Source: Candidatus Shapirobacteria bacterium CG06_land_8_20_14_3_00_40_12
GTDB taxonomy: Bacteria; Patescibacteriota; Microgenomatia; UBA12405
DNA: 18,503 nt
Assembly: GCA_002780135.1 (NCBI GenBank)
Contig: PEWA01000044.1
Location: 1-18,503, forward strand
Direction of reading: 5' to 3'
Part shown: piece by piece, positions 13,854-18,503 of the stretch
Position numbering within the stretch: the first letter of the stretch is position 1
Layout: each line of letters starts with the position of its first letter
Made by a program: the position numbers and the translations under genes
The notes under the pieces: generated by a model
What the model was told of the DNA's origin: nothing
The model's database searches: none
Seen by the model: the letters and a program-made list of their open reading frames with translations, nothing else

Positions 13854-16034
13854 ATGAAAAAATTTTACGTTACTACAGCAATTCCCTACGTCAATGCAGC
13901 GCCACACATAGGTCACGCCTTGGAGTTTGTGGAAACGGATGTAATTGCCAGATTTCACCGGTTACTAGGAGAAAAGGTACGGTTTTTAACCGGAACTGAT
14001 GACAATGCCCTAAAAAATGTTCAGGCAGCAGAAGAAAAAGGAATAAAAGTGGAGGAGTTAGTTAAAAAAAACGCCGATATTTTTGAAAATGTGGTGAGAC
14101 GGCTAAATTGCTCGATTGATGATTTTATCCGAACCACAGAAAAGAGACATATCGAAGGTGCTCAGGCTTTTTGGTTGGCCTGCAAAAAAGAAGATATTTA
14201 TAAAAAAAGTTATCAAGGGTTATATTGTGTGGGGTGCGAGACGTTTTATTTGGAAAAAGATTTGGTGGAGGGAAAGTGCCCCGAACACAAAAAGAAACCA
14301 GAGGTTGTCAAAGAGGAAAATTATTTTTTCCGACTATCAGTCTACCAGGACTGGCTTTTAAAACTAATTGAAAGTGATGAGCTAAAAATAGTACCGGAAT
14401 TTCGGAAAAATGAAGTGGTGTCCTTTATTAAGGGGGGTTTGGAGGATTTTAGTATTTCTCGGTCGGTAAAAAGAGCTAAGGGCTGGGGAATACCGGTGCC
14501 AGAAGATCCAGAGCAGATAATCTATGTCTGGTTTGATGCGCTGACAAATTATATTACTGCTCTCAACTGGCAAAATAATGATCCCCTCTTTGGGCAATTC
14601 TGGCCGGCGGATGTTCAGGTAATCGGCAAAGGGATAACCCGTTTTCATGCCATTTATTGGCCGGCAATGCTCAAAAGTGCCGGTTTACCACCACCTAAAG
14701 AAATTTTTGTTCATGGTTATGTCACGGCCGAGGGAGAAAAAATTAGTAAGAGTTTGGGAAATGTGATTGACCCGCTGGAATATATAGAGAAATATGGAGT
14801 GGATGCAGTACGTTATTACCTTCTCAAAGAAATCCCCTCTTATAATGATGGTGATTTTTCGCAGAGCCGCTTTGTGGAGGTGTACAACTCCGAACTGGCC
14901 AATAACTTGGGTAATTTAGTGAGCCGGGTGTGTAAGTTAGGAGATAAATTACAAATTACAAATTATGAATTACGAATTGATGAAGAATTCAAAAAACTAA
15001 TTAATCAATGTAGTTTCGATCTGACCGTAAAATGGGTTTTTGAAAAGTGGATTGACCCGACTAATGTTCGACTAAACGAAACCACACCCTGGAAGCTGGA
15101 AGCCACCGACCCTAAAAGAATCGAAATATTAACTGAATGTGTGAGTAACTTGCGACAGGCAGCCTATCACCTTTTGCCCTTTATACCCGAAACGGCCCAA
15201 AAAATTCTCGATTGTTTTGCGGGGGAAATAAAACCGCTCCCGAAGGCGTTGTTTCCGAGGATTGAAACAAATCCCTCCCCCGCTGATGGGCTCAAAACCC
15301 CTCTCGGCTCTGCCGTATCTCCCCCCACCACGGCGGGCAAGCTTGACAGGGGAGACGGTACCAATATTTTATCGTCAGATCGGAGATATTGGGTCGATGA
15401 AAAAGCAACTAAAGTTGGGGTGAAATTTCAGGTAGCTGAAATTTATGGGGTGACAGTGAAAAAGAAGAATCCAGAATTGGAAAAAGATAAAAAAGCTATA
15501 GCTGAATTGGTGAGAAAAACTGATTATTCTCGAAACCCAATACTGTTGGGGTATGAAAAATTATATGTTACAGCCGGAGTTAAAAATGCGGTGGCGTCAC
15601 CCACATCATTATTACAATTGGTAAAGGAAAAAGGTGTTCTACCAACAATTAATACAGTGGTGGATGCCTATAACGTTAAGTCACTTGAGACAAAATTAGT
15701 GGTTTCAGCCCATGACTTGGACAAATTAAAAGGTGATGTCAGAATCGAAACCACCACTGGGAAGGAAGTTTTCTATCCACTTGGATCGACAACTGGCGAG
15801 ACTTTACCAGTTAATGAATGGGCGGCAGTGGATGACGTTCACACTCTGTGTCGACTAAATTGCAAACAAAGTGAATTGTCAAAAGTGACGCAAAGCACTA
15901 AAAACTTGTTGATTTATGTCCAAGGAAGTGAGGCCACCAGTGACGAATATCTCCACCAAAGCCTCGTCGCCATTTGTGAAAATGTCGTGAAATATAATGG
16001 CGGGAAATACGTAGTACTAAAAGAGAAAGTTTAA
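13854..16034 (+). CDS. metG: Methionyl-tRNA synthetase fused to a C-terminal B3/B4 domain
   Basis: The protein has 726 residues. The catalytic core starts FYVTTAIPYVNAAPHIGH (HIGH at 18-21). A zinc knuckle C125-x2-C128...C142-P-x-H145 lies in the connective peptide, VWFDAL follows at about 225, and KISKS is at 296-300. The anticodon-binding helical domain includes TPW at 411-413 and ends at ALFPRIE (465-471), where short bacterial MetRS normally stops. Residues 472-503 come from a palindromic repeat. Residues 511-726 form a second domain like PheRS-beta B3/B4 or solo B3/4 (COG3382-like) proteins: YWVDEKATKVGVKF, then PTINTVVDAYNVKSLET, AHDLDKLKGDVRIE and AVDDVHTLCRLN. No EMAP/Trbp111 OB-fold is seen. 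Residues 365-375 are a second, AT-rich repeat insert. The MetRS role is certain. The appended domain could give editing in cis or trans. Confidence 0.95.
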   Translation: MKKFYVTTAIPYVNAAPHIGHALEFVETDVIARFHRLLGEKVRFLTGTDDNALKNVQAAEEKGIKVEELVKKNADIFENVVRRLNCSIDDFIRTTEKRHIEGAQAFWLACKKEDIYKKSYQGLYCVGCETFYLEKDLVEGKCPEHKKKPEVVKEENYFFRLSVYQDWLLKLIESDELKIVPEFRKNEVVSFIKGGLEDFSISRSVKRAKGWGIPVPEDPEQIIYVWFDALTNYITALNWQNNDPLFGQFWPADVQVIGKGITRFHAIYWPAMLKSAGLPPPKEIFVHGYVTAEGEKISKSLGNVIDPLEYIEKYGVDAVRYYLLKEIPSYNDGDFSQSRFVEVYNSELANNLGNLVSRVCKLGDKLQITNYELRIDEEFKKLINQCSFDLTVKWVFEKWIDPTNVRLNETTPWKLEATDPKRIEILTECVSNLRQAAYHLLPFIPETAQKILDCFAGEIKPLPKALFPRIETNPSPADGLKTPLGSAVSPPTTAGKLDRGDGTNILSSDRRYWVDEKATKVGVKFQVAEIYGVTVKKKNPELEKDKKAIAELVRKTDYSRNPILLGYEKLYVTAGVKNAVASPTSLLQLVKEKGVLPTINTVVDAYNVKSLETKLVVSAHDLDKLKGDVRIETTTGKEVFYPLGSTTGETLPVNEWAAVDDVHTLCRLNCKQSELSKVTQSTKNLLIYVQGSEATSDEYLHQSLVAICENVVKYNGGKYVVLKEKV
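14947..14979 (+). repeat. AT-rich AATTACGAATT-type repeat inside metG
   Basis: Overlapping near copies AATTACAAATT, AATTATGAATT and AATTACGAATT follow each other. The last 11-mer (14968-14978) is identical to two copies inside tatD (16920-16930 and 16934-16944). In frame it gives LQITNYELRIDE in a loop between MetRS helices. Confidence 0.65.
15270..15360 (+). repeat. Extended palindromic repeat (family A) at the MetRS-B3/B4 junction
   Basis: The arms CCG-TA-TCTCCCC (15313-15324) and GGGGAGA-CGG (15349-15358) pair. The right arm TTGACAGGGGAGAC matches TTGACAAGGGAGAC of the tatD copy in 13 of 14 positions. The upstream half, AAATCCCTCCCCCGC..., matches the left arms of the other copies. At about 90 bases it is the longest copy. 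It encodes residues 472-503, Pro/Gly-rich, and separates two complete domains. Confidence 0.7.
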
Positions 16035-16043
16035 AAATGTAAA

Positions 16044-16071
16044 GTAGAGACGCGATATATCGCGTCTCTAC
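16044..16071. repeat. Perfect 28-base palindrome between convergent metG and hepT
   Basis: GTAGAGACGCGATA (16044-16057) is followed immediately by its exact reverse complement. It fills the 42-base convergent gap, so it may stop transcription from both sides. I recall GTAGAGACGCGAT-type palindromes as dispersed repeats in several bacterial groups. No second copy is in the window. Confidence 0.75.
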
Positions 16072-16076
16072 AAACT

Positions 16077-16415
16077 CTATTCCGACTTTTTTGCCTGGGA
16101 TATCTGTTCTTTAAGTATAGGTAGATCCTTGATAACGGTCTCCCAGACAATACTCATGTCGATACCAAAATAATGATGAATGAGTTTGTCGCGCATGCCA
16201 GCAATTTTGCGCCAACTAATCTCGGGGTGTTGTTTGCTAAAGGCTTCGGGTATGTTTTTGGCGGCTTCGCCAATAATTTCCAGTCTCCTAACAACAGCAT
16301 CTTGGATTTGAACTGATCTGGAAAACTTTTCTTCGGAAATACCGTCGATACCTTTCTCTATTTCGGTGATACTTTCTAAAATGTGGGAAAGAAAAATCTG
16401 TGGATCTTTATCCAT
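16077..16415 (-). CDS. hepT: HepT-like HEPN-domain toxin (DUF86)
   Basis: This 112-residue all-helical HEPN protein has the family's Arg-x4-His-x-Tyr catalytic motif as R75-DKLI-H80-H-Y82. VRRLEIIGEAAKNIPEAF (42-59) and ISWRKIAGMRDKLIHHYF are typical of DUF86. HepT proteins are RNases, and in characterised pairs the cognate MntA adenylylates the motif tyrosine (Y82 here), which neutralises the toxin. It overlaps the mntA-like gene by 8 bases, so the antitoxin is made first and translation is coupled. All motif residues are present, so it looks functional. The target RNA is unknown. Confidence 0.92.
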   Translation of the reverse strand: MDKDPQIFLSHILESITEIEKGIDGISEEKFSRSVQIQDAVVRRLEIIGEAAKNIPEAFSKQHPEISWRKIAGMRDKLIHHYFGIDMSIVWETVIKDLPILKEQISQAKKSE

Positions 16416-16692
16416 AAATTACCTTCTGATCTTTTAAGATAATGTCTCTGAGTAGTGGGTTTATAGAGTTATAAGTTAATAAATCGACCTTTTGGTGAAG
16501 AATTTCTTCGAGATCTAATTCTAAACCAACAAAGTCAAGTAAACTTTTTTTCTCACCAAAATCAACTAGAATATCAATATCACTATTTTGCTTGGCCTCC
16601 CCTCGAGACACCGAACCAAAAAAAGCGGCCTTGGTAACCCCCTGGCTTTTGAGAATAGGAATGATTTTGGCACTAATATCTTGCATGGTCAT
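16408..16692 (-). CDS. mntA: MntA-like minimal nucleotidyltransferase antitoxin
   Basis: This 94-residue protein is a minimal nucleotidyltransferase. The signature G26-S27-x10-D38-x-D40 is intact in FFGSVSRGEAKQNSDIDILVDF, with the third acidic residue in KVDLLTY (D70). Paired with HepT, such proteins AMPylate the toxin. The start at 16692 is preceded by TAAAAT with a 6-nt gap, which supports the first ATG over the one at 16686 and predicts a leaderless message. Its promoter region is interleaved with that of tatD on the opposite strand. Confidence 0.92.
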   Translation of the reverse strand: MTMQDISAKIIPILKSQGVTKAAFFGSVSRGEAKQNSDIDILVDFGEKKSLLDFVGLELDLEEILHQKVDLLTYNSINPLLRDIILKDQKVIYG

Positions 16693-16698
16693 AGGTAA

Positions 16699-16704
16699 AT
16701 TTTA
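16699..16704 (-). promoter_or_regulatory. -10 hexamer of mntA-hepT, leaderless configuration
   Basis: Minus-strand TAAAAT is followed by TTACCT and the mntA ATG, a 6-nt gap. It lies 11 bases from the tatD -10 on the other strand, so the two -35 zones overlap the opposing start sites. Confidence 0.5.
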
Positions 16705-16715
16705 ACATGATGCAA

Positions 16716-16721
16716 TATAAT
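16716..16721 (+). promoter_or_regulatory. -10 hexamer of tatD, leaderless configuration
   Basis: TATAAT is followed 6 nt later by the ATG at 16728. The hexamer lies inside the longer reading frame that begins at 16707, which argues for the downstream start. Confidence 0.55.
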
Positions 16722-16727
16722 TCAGTA

Positions 16728-17507
16728 ATGATTGACACTCATGCCCATATTAATCCCTCTAAATCTCCCTTTGACAAGGGAGACTTTAAAATAGAGGGAT
16801 TGGAATATGTGATATTGTCGGGGGCAAATGTTGAGGACAGTACCAGAAATGTGGAGTTGTCGAAAACCAATAAAAAATTGCTGGCGGCGGTAGGGATACA
16901 CCCGCAGGAAATAATTTCAAATTACGAATTATCAATTACGAATTTAGAAAAATTATTAAAAGAAAATCCGGAAATTGTGGCGGTGGGAGAGTGTGGATTG
17001 GACTACTCAAATCCCCCTAAATCCCCCTTTGACAAGGGGGACTTTCAAGAGATGGAGGAATTGTTTAGACAACAAATCGGGCTGGCCAAACGATATAACA
17101 AGCCTTTAATTGTCCATGCCAGAAAAGCCATCGAGGAAGTGTTTGATATATTAAGGGGAAGCAACATGAGGGGGGTAATTCACTGCTTCTCGGGGGGTAA
17201 AAAAAGAGTTCAGAAAGTACTGGATTTGGGTAAAGACTGGTATTTTGGAATTGATGGAAATTTGACATATGAGGCAGGTTTGGTCGAGGTGGTCAAGGTT
17301 ATCCCTCACGACCGACTGCTGGCGGAAACCGACTCACCGGAGCTAACTCCTCTGCCTTTTAGGGGGCAAAAAAATAATCCCTCTTATGTCAAATATGTGT
17401 ATCAAAAAATAGCAAAGATCTGGGGGATGGAATTTGAAGAGGCGGAAAAAATCCTGGATGAGAATGCGAGAAAATTATTTGGGATCTTCACGTCATTGCG
17501 AATGTAA
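16728..17507 (+). CDS. tatD: TatD-family metal-dependent DNase with in-frame repeat inserts
   Basis: The protein has 259 residues from the ATG at 16728. An upstream in-frame ATG at 16707 would add only MMQYNSV and would place the -10 inside the coding region. TatD proteins classically begin MIDTHAH, as here. Metal ligands of the TIM barrel are visible: H-A-H at 5-7, Glu in VGECGLD, His in PLIVHARKA, His in VIHCFSG and Asp in AETDSPELTP. The family has 3'-5' exonuclease/DNase activity. Three repeat elements sit inside (16752-16801, 16919-16945, 17009-17045), adding NPSKSPFDKGDFK, SNYELSITN and NPPKSPFDKGDF in loops. The last codons (TSLRM) come from a fourth repeat. Since the ligands are intact, the enzyme may still fold and work. 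Confidence 0.93.
   Translation: MIDTHAHINPSKSPFDKGDFKIEGLEYVILSGANVEDSTRNVELSKTNKKLLAAVGIHPQEIISNYELSITNLEKLLKENPEIVAVGECGLDYSNPPKSPFDKGDFQEMEELFRQQIGLAKRYNKPLIVHARKAIEEVFDILRGSNMRGVIHCFSGGKKRVQKVLDLGKDWYFGIDGNLTYEAGLVEVVKVIPHDRLLAETDSPELTPLPFRGQKNNPSYVKYVYQKIAKIWGMEFEEAEKILDENARKLFGIFTSLRM
16752..16801 (+). repeat. Complete nested palindromic repeat (family A), tatD copy 1
   Basis: The outer arms AATCCCTCTA (16752-16761) and TAGAGGGATT (16792-16801) pair perfectly over 10 bp. The inner arms TCTCCCTT (16764-16771) and AAGGGAGA (16776-16783) pair over 8 bp around a TGAC loop, extended by AAA/TTT. This 50-base copy looks the most intact and defines the family. It encodes NPSKSPFDKGDFKIEG straight after the HAH metal motif. 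Confidence 0.85.
16919..16945 (+). repeat. AATTACGAATT direct repeat inside tatD
   Basis: Two exact copies of the 11-mer AATTACGAATT (16920-16930 and 16934-16944) are separated by ATC. They encode NYELSITN. The same 11-mer and the same NYEL peptide occur in metG at 14968-14978. Confidence 0.7.
17009..17045 (+). repeat. Palindromic repeat (family A), tatD copy 2
   Basis: The inner arms TCCCCCTT (17022-17029) and AAGGGGGA (17034-17041) pair around the same TGAC loop, with AAA/TTT extensions. The left outer arm AATCCCCCTA is present and the right outer arm is lost. It encodes NPPKSPFDKGDF, the same peptide and reading frame as copy 1, 240 bases away. Confidence 0.85.
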
Positions 17508-17565
17508 TCACGTGGCGATCTCCACACTGTGGTGATTGCGTCGTCGAGGAATCCTCGCAATGACG
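17491..17565. repeat. CATTGCGA-type palindromic repeat between convergent tatD and the winged-helix gene
   Basis: The outer arms CGTCATTGCGA (17491-17501) and TCGCAATGACG (17555-17565) are perfect reverse complements. The inner arms AATCAC (17506-17511) and GTGATT (17532-17537) also pair. The element supplies the last codons and stop of tatD and ends 6 bases before the stop codon of the convergent gene. I recall CGTCATTGCGA...TCGCAATGACG as a repeat type found in diverse bacterial genomes. It may double as a bidirectional terminator. Confidence 0.75.
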
Positions 17566-17571
17566 ATCGTG

Positions 17572-18503
17572 TTATTTCTCTAACAAATAGCGGCGATAGG
17601 GCGGATGCCAAGAATTACCATTTTTTTGATCGAAGTCGGCAATGATTTTAAAGCCAGAGTCCTGAAATAGTTTTTGGTAATAAATGGCAGTGAAACAAAA
17701 ACGGGTAAGACCCTCCTGGGCCTGAAAGGTCCAAGGTTGAAATAAACGGAGAGATTTGTAGCGGGGGTCAATGACCACTGACACTAAAACTTGTCCTTTG
17801 GCCTTTAATAGTCGAAAAATATTTTCCATAGATTGTTGATTTTGAGAATGGGTGGTATTAAAGTTTAGGCGAAAGTCGTTGATAATGAGATCAAAAGTAG
17901 CATCGGCTAGGCGGGAGTGACGAAGATCATCAAAAACCGCATGAAACAGGGGTAAACCTAGTTTGTCGATTTGGTATTGATGAAGAATCAGAGCCCGAGA
18001 GTCAAAGTTGGAGAAATAAACTTCGGAACCAGATAAATATTTAGCGATAGCGTTAACGTTGTCGGCAGAGAAAGAGTTGACGACCAAAATCAATTTTGGA
18101 TGTTTGATGTTTATAATGATTTTTTCTTTTTTGGCAACAGAAAATAAATCAGTCAATACTTTACGGGGATTTTGGGGATTGCTCATGTACTCTAGATAGG
18201 CTTGAGTAGGAACAGTACCCTCGACGGGAAAGGTTGGGGTGGAAGGGATACTACTTTTGCTTGAAATCAAAACATAGCCACGGTTGCGGATTGTCTTGAC
18301 AGTATATTTTGAAGAAAGTTTGCGACGAACAAGATAGATGAGACGATCGATTTGCCAATCGGAGTACTTCTTTAGCCAGCGCTCACCCCAAACAGCCTGG
18401 GCGATTTCGTCGCGAGAGACGATTGAATCTGATTTCTGTACTAAAATCTCAATGGTCTTGGACTCCTCTTTGGTAAAGTGGGTCAAAGTATCCTTGGCTA
18501 TAT
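17572..18503 (-). CDS. Winged-helix DNA-binding protein fused to a degenerate methyltransferase-like domain, 5' end probably outside window
   Basis: A TTG at 18486 would give 304 residues, but the frame stays open to the right edge (codons for IAKDT before it), and the winged helix appears to lack its first strand. The true start is therefore probably beyond 18503. Numbered from TTG, residues 1-75 match the OmpR/PhoB-type winged helix: FTKEESKTIEIL, IVSRDEIAQAVWG, DRLIYLVRRKL and VKTIRNRGYVL. A linker follows. Residues 120-280 resemble a class I methyltransferase fold: strand LILVV, then FDLIINDFRLNF and LLKAKGQVLVSVV. The SAM-binding GxGxG loop is replaced by NSFSADN, so binding of SAM is doubtful. 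No receiver domain is seen in the window. A repeat lies 6 bases past its stop. Function unknown. Confidence 0.7.
   Translation of the reverse strand, partial: IAKDTLTHFTKEESKTIEILVQKSDSIVSRDEIAQAVWGERWLKKYSDWQIDRLIYLVRRKLSSKYTVKTIRNRGYVLISSKSSIPSTPTFPVEGTVPTQAYLEYMSNPQNPRKVLTDLFSVAKKEKIIINIKHPKLILVVNSFSADNVNAIAKYLSGSEVYFSNFDSRALILHQYQIDKLGLPLFHAVFDDLRHSRLADATFDLIINDFRLNFNTTHSQNQQSMENIFRLLKAKGQVLVSVVIDPRYKSLRLFQPWTFQAQEGLTRFCFTAIYYQKLFQDSGFKIIADFDQKNGNSWHPPYRRYLLEK

Noticed and set aside
16752..17045. CRISPR array from the repeated palindromes in tatD
   Set aside because: There are only two copies, 240 bases apart, within a conserved coding frame, with no spacer regularity and no cas genes.
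1..18503. tRNA, rRNA, riboswitch or prophage genes
   Set aside because: I saw no tRNA cloverleaf, rRNA-like stretch, integrase or transposase, and the gaps between genes are too short for most riboswitches.

Overview
The window is a gene-dense, AT-rich bacterial fragment. There is essentially no non-coding stretch over about 90 bases, and genes overlap by a few to tens of bases. Several small divergent gaps carry the promoters. The gene content points to a Patescibacteria/CPR genome, most likely a Microgenomates-like lineage: tandem GT-C membrane glycosyltransferases with HPDE loops, a DUF2298 (YYY) membrane protein, PilN/PilO, a sortase-like surface protein, a short zinc-type MetRS and a compact MNT-HEPN pair. 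This taxonomic call is inference. TGA is used as a normal stop (for example at 10394-10396), so the UGA=Gly code of Gracilibacteria/Absconditabacteria is not seen.

Layout. (1) 1-2301, minus: the 5' part of a DUF2298 polytopic membrane protein that runs off the left edge, preceded by a PAP2-family lipid phosphatase. (2) 2315-3382, plus: a single GT4 glycosyltransferase, divergent from PAP2 and overlapping tail-to-tail with the next operon. (3) 13401 down to 3336, minus: a tightly packed ten-gene cluster. In transcription order it is MurJ flippase, PilN-like, PilO-like, a 71-aa membrane protein, a large FN3/Ig-like surface protein with a VPVTG tail, a 106-aa membrane protein with an LPLAG tail, a decaprenyl-phosphate phosphoribosyltransferase-like UbiA protein, then three GT-C type membrane glycosyltransferases. 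(4) 13455-16034, plus: ribosomal protein S20, then methionyl-tRNA synthetase fused to a C-terminal B3/B4 domain. (5) 16077-16692, minus: HepT/MntA (HEPN/MNT) toxin-antitoxin pair. (6) 16728-17507, plus: TatD-family nuclease. (7) 17572 to the right edge, minus: a winged-helix protein fused to a degenerate methyltransferase-like domain, open at the edge.

How the genes may work together: the large minus cluster plus the flanking PAP2, GT4 and DUF2298 genes read as a cell-envelope/pilus glycosylation island. The UbiA + PAP2 + GT-C set recalls the mycobacterial Rv3806c/Rv3807c/Rv3805c (AftB) group, which makes and uses a polyprenyl-phosphate pentose donor. The surface protein or pilus could be the acceptor. 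That functional link is inference.

Two features cut across the genes. First, dispersed repeats sit in frame inside conserved protein genes: five copies of a GC-rich nested palindrome in GT4, S20, MetG and TatD (twice), AT-rich AATTACGAATT elements in MetG and TatD, and two more palindromic elements at gene ends. One copy lies exactly at the MetRS-B3/B4 junction. Second, at five operon-head starts a TATAAT/TAAAAT hexamer lies 6-7 nt before the start codon, which predicts leaderless transcripts. This also relocates the TatD start to 16728.
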